DNA of 64,000 nucleotides. Source: Chondrosia reniformis (lineage: Eukaryota > Porifera > Demospongiae > Chondrillida > Chondrillidae). Position numbers and translations under genes: made by a program. Positions 1-14,400 of the stretch are shown here, one piece after another (within the stretch, counting starts at the first letter, position 1; the number at the start of each line of letters is the position of its first letter). Below the pieces are notes generated by a model. That model ran no database searches. It was not told the DNA's origin and saw only the letters and a program-made list of their open reading frames with translations. The stretch covers positions 1,862,501 through 1,926,500 of the forward strand of contig OX359200.1 of assembly GCA_947172415.1 (NCBI GenBank), given 5' to 3'.

Positions 1-282
1 GTGCGGTGTTTAGTGTCTTTGTGTGTGCACACGTTCCCAAATATTGGCAATGCCATTAAGTATTTGGCAAATCTTCCTTTCAATTTAGTTGATAATTTGA
101 TAATGATTAGTAGGTCGCCTGTCTGTCTTTAACGTAGGTATTGTGTCCTTTATTAAGAAAAGTGTGATCATCATTACTGGTTCTTGTTTCTTATCCGCCA
201 TTTAGACATCTGTTTGTTGCAATTCCTCTTGGGGTCTTTCCCTTCCTGAGTTAATTGTGATCAAATGTCTTCCTCTTTGCAG

Positions 283-3200
283 CTTGAAAATAGAACCTTC
301 TCTGTGACCCTCTACGGGTATGGCTTCAAGAAAGGGACCAGTGAGGAAGAAAGGTAATTGTAGCTCTGGAGCCATGGATTTTATGTTAAACCTTTTCCAG
401 TTACTCGGGTACATTCTTGTTCATTTCTTCACATTTGGTTAATGGACAACACATGTACGTAGTACGCATGTGTTATGGTCATATAGAGAAAGAGACTATA
501 GCTGCACACTCCCATTGACCTGTGACCCCGCCCCTCAACATCCATCTGTATTTTTGATTAAAGTTACATGAGTAGCAGTCTGAGTTATGAAGCTACTCAA
601 TTAGGGAGTTTCTGAAAATTAGCCATACATAGGTATATACCAAGATATTGCATACCGATTTTGTATAATGAAATTATAGTCCATTGCCTATAGTTGGATT
701 TTTGATCTATTAGTTTAACACTTACTATATATGCTAACTTAATTAAAAAGTTTATACGCTGCCAACTTGTCTAAGTAATTCTTTTAGCTATCAGCCCCTT
801 AGCATGACCTTGTTTGTAAAAGGTTATTTTAAGTATTCAACATAGCAAAAGAGCTGGGAGAAATACCTATGCACATAAATGGATAGTCAAATAAACTTTT
901 TTGCTTGCCATTATTAAAAAGTAAACAGAATTGGAATTTGATAGATAAGAAGCAGGAAGGCATTGCTTGCCCATCTTTATAATAATGTGGGTCTTATGTT
1001 GTAGGAACTAAAATTGTATTACTTGTCCTCTTGTTCTCAATCGCAGTGTTTTAACAATGATGTACGTACATTCAATCACTTGTCTGTTATTTTTAAAAAA
1101 TTAAAATGTAATTGATGTTATACTTAAATTTTAACAAGCTTTTACAAAGAAGACTTCCTGTCATAAAGAGTATGTTTCTGCTATCTTTGGTTGTACTGGT
1201 ATTGTCAAGATACGTATGTAGTGCTATATACAGTTACCCTATGTATTCCTGAATCAATTATTAACACACTTAATCTATGTCTCTGTTATAGGAAGAAGCC
1301 AAACTCTACTATTGTTACACGTGTCAGAGGACCGGGTACGTTAATGAAACAGATTATGAGATGATTCATTTAGCCTTTGTATTCACTTTCGTGCATTGCT
1401 ACTTGTTAAATCATGTGACCAATGGGTTTTCAGATTATAGGACTCCTATTGTTCAATTCCATAGGGGATTTGCCTATGGAATATCAGGTTGTAATGGAAA
1501 TCTTTACACATTATCGGAGTCTGCCAATAAATAGATTCACATGATAACACCACAGCAACGAACCTAATTCATGTACATTTCGCTATGTAGATACATGGTA
1601 TATCACTTAATTGTGACCATTTCAGGAACGCTGAAAAATAGATTTTTTCAAGAAATATTTATATTATTAAATCTTGCAGCCATTTCACACCAAAGTGAAT
1701 TACCTGTCTGTGCTGACATTGCTGTTGATAATTGGCATTCTTTATTCTAATCAGATCTCCTTGTAATGTCACTTTTACAACAATAGTCACGCTGTATAAA
1801 TACTTTTTGTGATTCTTACAACTTTTTCAGTACTTGCAAACACCTTAGATGATACTTGTTTAGAGCTGTAAGGTTGCTATAACAACAAAATGAGGGTCCA
1901 ATAGTGGCACTTGGAAGAGGTCATATTGTGTATAGTATTTAATATCACTGCAGCCTGGTCCCCTTAGAGACTGCCCAAGTACACATACGTACGTACGGTA
2001 TTATCTAATACACCACATTTTATGCTGCATCTACTCTAGAGTTAAGGCCTATAGGGAAATAAACCTAGTGAGAGCTTTGGATGAGGATACAAGGGTTTTC
2101 TCCTTCTACTTGTCTTCTTCTCCACTGGGCCAGACAGCTGCTTCTGAGAATTCCACCCTTCATCAGTGACCCTGGGAATATTTGTCTTCTTTTTGATCGT
2201 TTGTGAGTCCTTCTGTATGTACTGTATTGTATTATCTTATTAAGACTGGGAAAGCCACTTAGCTCAACACAGGCTACCTGTCAGGGTTCCAATATAGAGA
2301 GAGTATAAAAATGTATGTACAAAGAAACAAACACAAAATCAGGATCAAATTAAAAATAACAAGCTATATATAGAATTTGTTATTGGATCATCGACTTAAA
2401 TCATTAATTACATAATTATACAGTACTGTATGTGTGCATACTATATTACTATGACTCCTTATTCCTTCACTATATTACTATATGCACACTACCTGTAATG
2501 GCCAAAACGACTTAATTGGTGAATTGGTAATTGGTTACTCTATATATGGTGTTTAGGTTGTGTTACATAGACCAGTAGACCAGCCTTTTTTGATCCTGTA
2601 TAGATAAACAACATAGCATATGTCTTTGTGTACATCAGCTTCATATTGTGCCTTCTGTATTCCCTCTTGGAGAGCAATGGGCTGTAGGGTATGTAAACTC
2701 TCAACATTAACAGGTCTTCTAATTTGTTTAAGCTGTGATAATGTTTAGTCAAAGAAAAGTGTGATAGTCTGGTTTTCCTATAATTGTGTCAACCTTCTCT
2801 GTGGTAGGTACTTGTTGCAAAGGGATTTGATCTGTCTTGGCAATGTTCTGTTAACTAATAGATATAAATAGATTTAACTCTCTTGGGACATTTCTTGAAT
2901 CCTTATCATCACCTGTGAATGTACATTTTCATGACTTCCTTTAAATTGTGTGTTAAGGATAATGTACAGACTACAGCTCCTATCAGCTTAGAATACCCTA
3001 ATAGGATATCTTATTAGTTTTAACCAATAACAGTATCTCTCAAAAGGATACCTCTAATTGAAATGAATTAACTAATTTCATATCATAGACAGTTTAAATA
3101 TCTATCTGTGAACACTCTATCGCTTCCATTTTTAGATTTTTAAACATATTTGTGTGGTAAATTGATTTTCCCAAGTGATCGTATGGTATTCTTGAAAGAC

Positions 3201-6200
3201 TAAGTATTAGCAGCTTAACCTTTATGAATACCTTCATAAAGGTTTCATACCCTATGTTTAACTCAATATAGCCCGTAGTGTTTAAATCACAATACTTGTT
3301 ACGTGACCAATTAAATATATCAATTTTCCATACTTAAGTTTTAATATCTCGATCCATTGTTTACCAAATGTTGCTGTGTTGTCAAGAAACGTGACCAGTT
3401 AAGAGTTTATCAAATTTCCATGCTACAATTATGAGTACTCTTAGAACTTGCTGTGTTGTTCAGAGTCTTCGCCATTAGTGAGTTGTTTTGTTTTTAAACA
3501 GCTTTGGAATTTAATCCCAGCTAAGCATCTCAAGCTATCCCATGCTTAATCTATTAGCTCTTCATTTGACCATTATAGACTGATCGAATGCACTTATAAG
3601 ACTCATTTTCAGCACCAGGATCAGACACTTTCATATACTGTCACTATTAGCATACAGAGCTGTATCCTACGTCGGTCACATTGTCCATTTTATACTGTAC
3701 AAATATAAATGTACTGTGCTCAATGAATAGGAAGTCAACCAAGGCTTCTCCTGGTGAACTTCCCCCCTAGCAGTCCTGCAGAATGAGACATTTAAAATAT
3801 TTGTGGTTCAGAATTTGGGAGACTTACCTATGTGCATATGGTGATATTGATATAGCAATCATTTCTTGAGTTTTACCTGAATGAGGAACTAAACATGTTT
3901 TCCTGTTTCTAAAAAGCTAATCAGCCAACTGTTAAGGATTGATATGATATGACTTTTTTCCCAATAATTTATATCTGACAGTAATCAAATCCTTTTATGT
4001 ATATGAAGTATTTCAATGAATTTTGAGACAGTTTTCCTAAAATACTTTTCCTAGTTAACTAAGACAGAACAATGTCTCCAATATTGTACTCTGCACTGTA
4101 TGAAAGGATACCTTCCAAGTGTCTTCACTAGGAGACTAGACATCTTTCCAACAGACACAGCTCCTATGGAATATGTACATTCCCTGTGCCTCTCTTATCT
4201 AAGCTCAAGTTACAGGTGGAATTGTGTGATAGGCAGCAAAGCTGCGTACATAAGGTAGGAGACTACCATAGGTAGATAATACTTGTAATTCTTTACCATC
4301 CTCTAGAGTTGGGTCACCCAGCTGCATACATCTTGGTGATACAACTGTCTAGTACTATGTAAACACAACACATCTGATCTGATATGCTAAATTTGATAAA
4401 ATGTTGACTACAATCAACAACAGCTGCACTCATACCATGTATACATACCAAGGTACATGATTGTATTGACTGTGTAATGTATAGTATATTGTATACATAA
4501 AGACTAAAAGTACAAGGCATGACATTATGATTATGGAAGGAAGTATTCTACTTGAAAGCTTTGTTTGAAAAGTAAAACTAAAGATTTTACATTACTAACA
4601 TTATGAATAGCAAGTAATATATATATCTATTAGGGTATCTTTATATATGTACAACAGCTGTCATCTCAGAGGTTGTCTTTATGTACATTCATTGTAACTA
4701 GGATAGTTCCAAGGCCTGGTTTTCTACCATGCAAATTACAGGTTAATTTACACTACGTAGTTGGATAAAAATATTGTGCATGTTTGAGGCTGTTAGAACT
4801 AGCACAGTAAGGACTTGCTAAGTACAAGGACTCTTATGATCACTGATGTAGAGTGAAAGTTTCCTAAACAACTCTCTGGTCCAGTGAAGAAGGAAAGAGA
4901 TAACTGTATCCTCATCCAAAACCCTGTAGGTTGTGCCCAAGTCATTTAAGTCTATCTTTGTTTGTGTTTTTAAGCATGTAATTAACTGTATAAAGGAAAA
5001 TGGTGTTTTAAATAATGAATTGTGCCTTTTGCTTTGTGAGTTACTTGACTTGGGTCAGTCTTGAGGTAATGCATTTATGCTGTTTAAAAGCCACTGCATA
5101 CAAATGAAGGATAGGTAAGTGTTGGTACATGTACGTACGCAGGTCTCCATTAACAACAAAACATTTACCATTAGTTTTATACATTGACTGCATGCCCTGT
5201 ACGCTATTTGTTATTATTAATTGGACTCTAACACTTCTATCCATGTATGTATCAATTTGTAGCTGCAGTTTGAATAACACAGAATTTACTTTAAATGTAA
5301 TTAAACCTTGTACCTTGATGAACATTGGTTAGTTCTATGAGTTCAATTGTACATCCGTAACATGTGCCCAATGCCCAGGGGATCCTTCAAAGTGATCACT
5401 GTTGTGTAGCGTGCAAGGGTTGTCTTGAATGTGCATAATGGCTTCACCGCCACCTGCTCCTGGCAAGGTTAACTGCTTGTGCTCCGCAAGTCTGGATGAT
5501 ATACATGCCTGCACCTTTAACTGAAACTGTATATCAACTATTGTACTGGGTGCCTCAATGGGAATGCCATAGTTCTTTGTTTTGATATGTGTCGTTTTTA
5601 ATGTGATTATGGTGTAGGTATAGCACGCCTTAATGTTTGAAAGGATACCCTACACTCTGTTTTCCAAGTGATTCTAATGGAATAACTATAGCTCATTTAA
5701 AACTTCATTAAGTAAATGAAGTTCCTTTGACCCAACTTGTTTTAAACTAACTAAATTACATATATTCCACCATTTTGGGACGAATTGCTAGGTAAATTGT
5801 GCATTTGGTGTACAGACATGAAGTTAGTCAAAATAAGCATTTCTCTGAAGACCTAAAAAGATTATAATCTCAGCTTCTGTTGATGATCAACAACATTTTA
5901 ACTGAAGTTGTGAAAATAAGGTTTAATGATGACTGAATAATGGATGATAAGACTTATGAGACGTAGGGTCAACCAGCAAATTATATCTTCTTCCATGGTA
6001 CCTTTAAATGGTAAATGGATCTGATCTAAAATGCATACATACTCGCTTGCCCTAAATCTCATAATTCTTATGTTTGATTAAGATTGTTTATGCCCAATAG
6101 TGCTGTAATGTTAGAAATGGCTGCCTTAGACAGGTCAAATTTAGAAATGGCTACCTTAGACAGGTCTAATTTAGAAATGGCTACCTTAGACAGGTCTAAT

Positions 6201-9200
6201 TTAGAAATGGCTGCCTTAGACAGGTCTAATATTTAGAAATGACTGCCTTAGACAGGTCTAATTTAGAAATGGCTGCCTTAGACAGGTCTAATATTTAGAA
6301 ATGACTGCCTTAGACAGTTAGAAATGACTGCCTTAGACAGGTCTACTTTAGAAAGGGCTGCCTTAGACAAGTTTAATATTTAGAAATGACTGCCTTAGAC
6401 AATTAGAAATGACTGCCTTAGACAGGTCTACTTTAGAAAGGGCTGCCTTAGACAAGTTTAATATTTAGAAATGACTGCCTTAGACAAGTCTACTTTAGAA
6501 ATGGCTGTCTTAGACAGGTCTAATATAAAAATGGCTACCTTAGACAGGTTTAATATAAAAATGGCTACCTTAGACAGGTTTGGAGTTAGAAATGACTGCC
6601 TTAGACAGGTCTACTTTAGAAAGGGCTGCCTTAAACAAGTTTAATTTTAAAATGGCTGCCTTAGACAGGTCTAATATAAAAATGGCTACCTTAGACAGGT
6701 TTGGAGTTAGAAATGGCTGCCTTAGACAGGTCTATATATATTGAGAAGTGGTTGCCTAACACAAGGTAATTACGTATGATATACGTACAGTGATATTTGT
6801 TGCTGTTGGAAACATTAGGTTGAAATATTAATAAAATTACAAAGGGTATTCTCTATCACTTTGGTATATTAGAATTCGGTTAAAGTTTCTGTCAAATTTT
6901 TATGGAGGCTAATATTGTTTTACAGTAAGTGAGAACTCTGCAGTGGTTTTGAATTTCTCTATGTACTATATATGTAAAATAATATGTAACAAGAAAAGGT
7001 GTATTTTTGAAGGGGCTATTTGTAACACAAATTGCTATTGACAAGGTGTATTCTGTATTGAGCAGCTGCTTGATATCTGCCATTATTTGATGACATCCCA
7101 ATACACTGCATTATAGTGATGTCATTGTTTATGGAGATTCTTATGTAAGCTTCCCATCTTACATCATGGATGGTTAAGTTGACCTCATGTTTGCCAATTT
7201 AAATCTCCCTCTAAATTGAGCAATCTCTAATCTACATATGTATATCCCTGTTTAAAGTGGTTAACTTCACCTTGCCTTGAAAACCACAGTCTCCTGTGAT
7301 CATATTGTTTTGATGTGTATCAGGTTAACCTCACAATGTGGGATCAGGTTGTTTTCTTATCCACCCACCTCTTACACCACATGCGTCACCTTCCAATTTC
7401 ACAAGTCTCTTTCTCCACTGATGTCTTAGTTTTCCTTTTATTCACTCACACCCGCCCACTGTCACACACTCAGATCTCTCACTCTCCCACCCGCCCACTG
7501 TCACATACTCAGATCTCTCACTCTCCCACCCGCCCACTGTCACACACTCAGATCTCTCACTCTCCCACCCGCCCACTGTCACATACTCAGATCTCTCACT
7601 CTCCCACCCGCCCACTGTCACATACTCAGATCTCTCACTCTCCCACCCGCCCACTGTCACACACCCAGATCTCTCACTCTCCCACCCGCCCACTGTCACA
7701 CACCCAGATCTCTCACTCTCCCACCCGCCCACTGTCACACACTCAGATCTCTCACTCTCCCACCCGCCCACTGTCACATACCCAGATCTCTCACTCTCCC
7801 ACCCGCCCACTGTCACATACTCAGATCTCTCACTCTCCCACCCCCCCACTGTCACATACTCAGATCTCTCACTCTCCCACCTGCCCACTGTCTCTCTCAC
7901 TCCTCTATTTATTCATATTTTTCTCCAGATCCTGGTTATGTGGGCACTTCTCATCTTCTTGTGGAGGCTGCACTGACTGTCTTGAATGAAGCATCCTCTT
8001 TGCCTCAAAAGTAAGCTTAACCTGTTCCTTTGAAGTGTATGAATAGGTATTACACATACTAATGAAAACAGTTTGTACTAAATAAAAACTGAAAGACATT
8101 GAGATAAGATATTTGAAAGGCTAATTCATATAAATTCAATTTGGCTTCTGACATATATAGCTAATCCAGATTAACAGCTGCTACTTGAAATTTAACCTTT
8201 TTTGGTGCATCTTCGACCCTAGTGAACCCAAGTTTTCACATGTTTGTTTATACCTACCTATATATGTGACTGTATAGATTAGTTACATATCAACAGTATC
8301 TAGGAGGAAAACTATGTCATCAGGAGTTGTATCTATAAATAGATACATATACAGCAAAGTAGCAGTCTGACAGTTGAAAAAGCACTTCCTCTCAAGAGGG
8401 ACACATGTTCACTCAAGGGATACAAATGTTACAGGATATCATGATTTCAATGTTGCCCTGTTAAGGGGGCAGAATGATGGCATATATAATTTTTGAAAAC
8501 TAATTAATCAAAAGCTGACTTTATTCCTGAAAAATGTAACAAATTTCCTGTTTTGAGAAGATTGTAGTGTTTGCTACCCACAGAATGTCCTGTGGATAAT
8601 TCTCTCATCATCTCAGCATTTTCTGGTCATAACAAGTATTGAAAGTGGGAAATAGTGTGAATGATTGAGTGTATAAATGTTGGTTGAGCAAATAAGGATG
8701 ATTTAAGAATACAACTTAATGTATGCACTACATCTGCTACATATGTAATGTATGTTAATATTTTAGATAGCTTGTCTTATATCCACAGAATTTTTGCAAG
8801 TTACAGTATTCAAATGCTATCGCACTGAGGAAATCTGTATTCTACAGTGTTTATTTATTGATTATTCAGTCTGTGCCAGTTCTGATAATTACAGTTCACT
8901 GATAAACCCTTACTCTCTGTAGGCTTCCCTCTTGTTATATCAGTATGAAGCATTCATTATCTTTCAATGTCTTTGAGAAATCTGTTTGTATATGCAGGCT
9001 TGTAGGTAACACATAATTTGGTGCAATTAACCCAACACTTTCAACTCTCAGACTTATTGGTCGAGAAGCAGATAGCCACACTATCTGCTTGGTTACTATC
9101 ATTGAGATGCTGCCCTATAACATCTGTAGTATGGGTGCTCTGATTAGTAGAGCAGTTGTCTAGACTTGATAAGTTTTAATGTATCAGGGGTTTCCACTGT

Positions 9201-10781
9201 AATCTAATATAAACTAGAGATTTTATGGCTAGATTTTAGAAGTTAAAATTGATTTCCCATCTTAACTTCTTGCTTTGCATACTTTTTGGTAGTGACTAGT
9301 GTCTTTTTAACTTTGTTAGCTGTATCCCATGAGTACTTAGTTCTAAATGAATCTTGATTGACAAAGACAAAGAGGTTGAAATGTCTGAAGTATTTTGGCT
9401 GGGAATGTCATTTTTGTTGGGTTCAAAGTTTGGAGATTGTTTGATTTCAGACTTATTTGTGAATAATGAAAATAATGAGGAATTAACAAGTGAATCAGGT
9501 AGACAAAGAACTGATTAACAACAAATGTACTCTACACCGTATACTAGTTTACAGTGTTGCAGTGTGTGTATCATAGTTGCCTTGCCTATAATGGCACTTA
9601 ATGTTTTGCAACAGGATTAATGTTATAATTGATTTTATATGTTTGCCCTTTAAAGTATATGAACAGTTTGTTTCCCAATAAAACGTGACCACTTGAAAGT
9701 TCATTTGGAGACTCATTAAAGCTGTTTATGCTGCTTTCCTGAATTTGATTGGTCAGTATGATTCAAGGTTTACATTATCAACTGTTTGCACTTCTATATA
9801 GGTATACACATGATATATTACCTCAATATACATTCAAAAAGAAGAATTTTCAAGTTTTACATTTCTATGGTAACCATTCCCTAAGTATGTATTGATTCCC
9901 TAAGTATGTATTGCACATCTGCTAAGAGGCCTATAGGTTTGGCTGATTACTCACTGCCCCCATAATTAGCTCACTCTGGTTGATCTAATACTTGTGGTAA
10001 AAAGCACTGGGTGGCCATATAGAGTCAACACTTGTTCATTCCTAACTGAGGAGACTAAATTTCAGTCCAGCCTTCCTTTGAACACTCATGCTATTGAGAT
10101 GCTTCTGTATGTTTACAAAGACACCAGATGGGATTACTTTACTTTTGCCAAGTTTACGTGTGATGTACATTTTAGGCAACATTCTTGTTCTGTACTGTTG
10201 AGTAGGTTCATTGATAGGGACTGCACTCTTAGAACTGTGGAGCCAATGAATGTTGAGCATTTTACAGACAAAAGTCTTGTCTCAGGAACATGGCATTGTT
10301 ATCATATAAAACCCAATGATTAGCTGTACTTCTGTGGGCGGCTCTAAAATTGGTACTGTTACTAGATCTGGCAGCTTTGACATCAAAATTATATCCTTTT
10401 GTCAGTTTGTAAGTTTTCACTACCTAGGGTATCTCATAAGGTGAGAGTACACTTGTTATTATCTTATGAGGTCTTCACATTGGCCTTTGTATAGGCTTAA
10501 AGTCTACTCTATGAACTGATTAATTAGAAGCTAAAATGCTTTTCATTAAGAAACTAGTGCACGAGATAAACTGATATAGTATACTGTACCAGACACCTCA
10601 GATATACAATCTATTTAGTGATATAGGCATGCTTTATCTGCACAATAAAATTGTGGTTTTCTAATCTTTCTATAGAGGTGGTGTTTTGACTCCTGGGTCT
10701 GCCTTTGCTAAGACCAATCTGATAAAGAGGCTTAATGATGGAGGAAAAGTTGTTTTTGAAGTTGTGGAAGAGCAAAAATAA
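283..10781 (+). CDS. SCCPDH: Saccharopine dehydrogenase-like oxidoreductase, C-terminal exons (partial)
   Basis: Four exons are visible: 283-353, 1292-1335, 7929-8010 and 10676-10781 (TAA stop). All have GT-AG borders, and their phases join into one frame of 100 codons plus stop. The peptide reads LENRTFSVTLYGYGF, then KKPNSTIVTRVRGPDPGYVG, then TSHLLVEAALTVLNEASSLP, and ends with a GGVLTPGSAFAKTNLIKRLN stretch. This matches the C-terminal part of animal SCCPDH, a predicted NAD(P)-dependent oxidoreductase related to saccharopine reductase and found on lipid droplets and mitochondria. The N-terminal Rossmann part is not in the window; the upstream exons must lie before base 1, and I saw no further exon in 1-282. 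Introns are 938, 6593 and 2665 bp. The gene converges on WWOX. I am confident of the family and fairly confident of the exon borders; SCCPDH's physiological reaction is not well established. Confidence 0.88.
2012..2214 (-). repeat. Dispersed repeat family R1, copy A
   Basis: About 200 bp shared with segments near 27988, 38695 and 41628. Read on the minus strand it carries GGGTCA, CTGATGA, a GGG...TCC-like hairpin, GAAG (GAAA in other copies) and TGTC followed by TGGCCC. That order is the hammerhead-like layout discussed under findings. It ends in a segment containing CTATAGG and AAATAAACC. No protein is encoded. Confidence 0.75.
4825..4926 (+). repeat. Dispersed repeat family R1, copy B (diverged, partial)
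   Basis: Shares GATCACTGATG, GGTCCAGTGAAGAAG and a TATCCTCATCCAAA tail with copies E and F, but the central hairpin and the GAAA box are badly degraded. A further scrap of the same tail lies near 24530-24560. Confidence 0.5.
6111..6735. repeat. Minisatellite, unit about 29-30 bp
   Basis: About 20 imperfect copies of a unit like TTAGAAATGGCTGCCTTAGA followed by CAGGTCTAA. Variants differ by GGCT/GACT, ACCT/GCCT and inserted ATA. Higher-order blocks recur: alternating GACTGCC and GGGCTGCC units repeat at 6300-6360 and 6395-6460. It lies in an SCCPDH intron and is non-coding. Confidence 0.95.
7449..7895. repeat. Minisatellite, unit 39 bp
   Basis: About 11 near-identical 39-bp units built from CCCGCCCACTGTCACA, CACTCAGATCTC and TCACTCTCC. 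Because 39 is divisible by three, the array stays open on both strands and gives spurious repeat proteins (PTRPLSHTQISHS on plus). It ends about 33 bp before the 3' splice site of the SCCPDH exon at 7929, so its CT-rich sense strand runs into the polypyrimidine tract. Confidence 0.95.
8011..10675. other. Last SCCPDH intron
   Basis: A 2.67-kb intron with no supportable gene. An open frame at 9994-10323 (109 codons, plus strand) has no recognisable domain and no good splice context. I treat it as chance. Confidence 0.55.
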
Positions 10782-11405
10782 CTGTTTTGAAAGTTTTCTA
10801 AATTTTGGTAGAACCTTAGCTTTACTGAAATGATTTCACTTCTATTCCTGATGTGTGTGTGTGGTTCATTTATTTTGCCCATATTTAGCAATAATAGGCC
10901 ATGTAGTGTGTTTAGAATGTAATACTTTCACATCTATTGTTTAATGATATATGAGACATTCCTGATTGAATTGTCACTGCATGCAGGTAGCAATATACGT
11001 AGTGATCAAATTGTCTATATTCCATCTACTTACCTACATATTATCAGATACCTGCTTATTAATTGGCAGATCACTAAATGTATGCATCATGTATTACATT
11101 CATTATAGTTATCATCATAAAGTTAGTCTCTAGTGTGCTCAAACATTCTCCAGTATGTACGTATATATGGTACACATACCTACCATATATACGTACTATA
11201 CATACACATGTTTTTGACAAAAGGGGAAGGCAATTGAACAAAGCCCATGCAAAGGCTATGATGTAATGACTAATTACTGAAAGATATTACGCTAAACCGG
11301 CCAAGAATTAAAGTGAATGAAGTCTTATATATATATATATGTGTATATATATGTACATATTTAAACAAGTACTATTGCAATATGATATAGTATTCTGTAG
11401 TACAT
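10782..11405. other. Convergent intergenic region SCCPDH / WWOX
   Basis: 624 bp between two facing stop codons. It holds both 3' UTRs, TACGTA-type palindromes around 11158-11205 and a short (TA)n tract near 11328-11352. No gene seen. Confidence 0.6.
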
Positions 11406-14400
11406 TCATATAATGTTGGAGTCAGTGAATTCAGAGAGTAGACAAGCACCTTGCTGTTCACTCTGGTCAGATAAGGTTGCGTAGTCTCCCATTTTCTCTG
11501 CAATTAGCCTCTCACTGAACTCCCACAAGTCAGAAGCCGTCTTGAAGCACCTGGCTTCAGGAGAAGGTATGCTGGGCTCAAAGCGATTGAAGTAGAGCCC
11601 AGAGACGCTGCTGACTGCTGGATGGCAGGCCGGGTAGACCAATCCTGCTGCTGCTTGATCCTATACACGACACACGGAATATTTTACATGATAATTGGAT
11701 GTACTGTGTATCTATGACAACACTTCAAGAGCCAATCAAAACACCACATTTCTCATTACTTCAATTACAAGGTGTAAATGTAGTAGTAAATAGACTCAAC
11801 ATACAAGCAATCAATAACAAAGCTTAATTACCTGTTACAGTGCAAACAGTGACTATATACGTACGTACATATACCTATATATATATACAAGGGTAAATTA
11901 TAACATCATATTCACATTATACATAACTACATGTCCATACATTAGTAGTTTAAAATGCTTGTATGGCCTAGTGGAGTAGAAGAAAAGAAAAGACTCCTGT
12001 ATCTTTATCCAACTGCAAAGATCTCTACAGCTAGGTTTAGTTCCCTATAGGCCTTTTTTACAGAATAGGCATAGCATGTAGGAAAATGGTGTATGAAGAC
12101 CTCTGGGTTGAAACATCCAGAATTAGTAAATTCATGTTGCTGACGCTCAATAAGACTTTATTCTCATAATGATTGCAACAAGCACTCCTTATATCTTCTT
12201 AGATTTTTCTTGTATATAGTCATAACCACTATATAGAGATGAACATACTGTACTTACAACAGTTTGTACGAGAGGCCATGCCAACAGGTACATGAGCTTG
12301 TACCAGCAGTTGGCTCTCTGTGCCAGGCCAGTTGGAATTAGGTTTCCAGGATGAACTGCATTGCTAAACACACGGTCTTTTAGAAACCTACGATGTACTT
12401 CCAGAGCAAACAGAATGTTGCAGAGCTTGGATGCCCCATAGGCCAGAGTGGGGATGAACTGATCTTTGGGAGGACTCGCAATAGTAGACAAATCCAGCTT
12501 GTAAGAGTCAACATCTGGATACCTATGTATGTATGTAGGTAAGGGTATAACATTAATTGGGAGGCATTTTGAACTCTATTATATTGTAATTCAACATGCT
12601 ACAACCCGAATGAAATATTATCCATATAAAAACTAAATGTATATATACATAATGAAACATCACAAAACATTTTCCCAGAAAGCACATCCCATAAAGTATG
12701 TATGTATGTATCTTGTATAAAATGCACCTTCATACAGTATGTACATACGTACGTATATACGTATGTCTAGTCCATAAGGTTTCTTATCACTATTTAACCC
12801 ATATGTACGTATGTACGTACGCCTTATTAAACCACATACATGTAGCCTGTGTACACATGCCTAATTAGAGCCCCAGGCCCTTGTATATTTGTAATACATA
12901 GTGTCCAGTGTCAAATGTCTCCCATAAATGCTACCTTATATTATTATTGATTTAGCTCAATAGTTTAAATAAATCTGGACAAGAATATCATATTATCTGG
13001 CATTATCTAGTAATTGCACTCATTAAATACCAACACCATGGATGGGATATATTCAGCAAGTTGTGTATTGAGATTATACCACTGGACAATAAATATATTC
13101 AATTACTACTTTCTTACATTAATGCATTGTATAACCAAAACAGTTGTCCCATATAATCACTGCTTCCTGTGATTCTAACAACTTTAATTGGTTTGTTAAA
13201 AGGTATTCAACAGAAGGCTAGTTGTCCACTTAAAACTTGACCTGTAGCATGTATGAATGCATGAAGCATACATATGTATCTTGTTGAGCCGCTAAACATG
13301 TCACTAGGTTTAGTTTCCTATAGGCCTTACTACATATAAGTATGTATAGTACGTACAGTATATAAGAAAAATGGTGTATTGATTATTCATGTAATTGACT
13401 AGTGTTGTTAATGGACGGGCACAACTATCAAAACAATAACACATTTGTGACTGTATAATTGGTCCATTGATGTACCATTCAACTAACCAATGAGCCTCTG
13501 AAGACACTACAAGAACTCTAGCACTGCTGCTTATGCAAACATCCTGTAATAACTTGAATAGGTAAAAGTGTCCCAAGTGATTAACAGCAAAGTGTTGTTC
13601 AATGCCATCGATTGTTGTTCCGTAAGGCAGACAAAACACAGCTGCATTCATGATGAGGAAATGTAATGGTCTACAGAGAACAACCAGGAAATGTTTCCAT
13701 TGAAAAAACAATCAATCAATCTTATCACAGATGCATCAGATGCATAAACAACCATAAGACATAAGGAATAATTTGATAAACTTTAAGAGCAATTCAGTTA
13801 TTCCATCAGGCAAGGAAATACATTATCAGAAGTAAGGGTTCAGTTGCATCACTATAGATTGAATACCTTTGATCAATGAATACATTTAAAAAAAACTGCT
13901 GATTCAGCAAATCACATAGGTGATTCTTGAGAATGTACTATTTATAGATTCCCATTACACATCAGATAAACTACTATTTTGAGCATCACTGCTACATGAC
14001 AGTGAATTCTCCCACCACGAGGTCAAAGAATATTGATTTAATTCTGCTCCTTCAATCAACAGTAAACACAGTAAACAGAAGCTATACTTACTTAGATGAA
14101 CAGTACACAAACATGGTGACATCATGTGACCCACACTTAGGGAAAATGCACTTATCACTAGTAATTTCCACATGAAGCTCTCTAACAGAATCTCTAGCAA
14201 CACATTCCCAAAGGGTGCATTTTTAATGATTGAGTCTATCTCCTCACATCTGTACACTCCATCTCCACACATCTGTACACTCCATCTCCTCACAGCCATG
14301 CACTCCATCTCCACACAACCACACATTCCATCTCCACACATCTGTACACTCCATCTCCTCACAGCCACACACTCCATCTCCTCACAACCACACATTCCAT

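Larger units (their letters stand above)
354..7928. other. SCCPDH introns between visible exons 1-3
   Basis: Two introns (354-1291 and 1336-7928) without a supportable gene. They hold one copy of a dispersed repeat near 2012-2214, a diverged copy near 4825-4926, and the minisatellites at 6111-6735 and 7449-7895. Short ORFs here, such as 5041-5325 on the minus strand, have no recognisable domain. Confidence 0.6.

Noticed and set aside
6111-6735. CRISPR-like array
   Set aside because: Units are contiguous with no unique spacers, in an animal intron. It is a minisatellite.
7315-7989. 224-codon ORF with PTRPLSHTQISHS repeats and its 152-codon mirror on the minus strand
   Set aside because: Generated by the 39-bp minisatellite and overlapping a real SCCPDH exon in another frame.
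9994-10323. 109-codon plus-strand ORF in the last SCCPDH intron
   Set aside because: No recognised family and no splice context. ORFs of this length are expected by chance in this much sequence.
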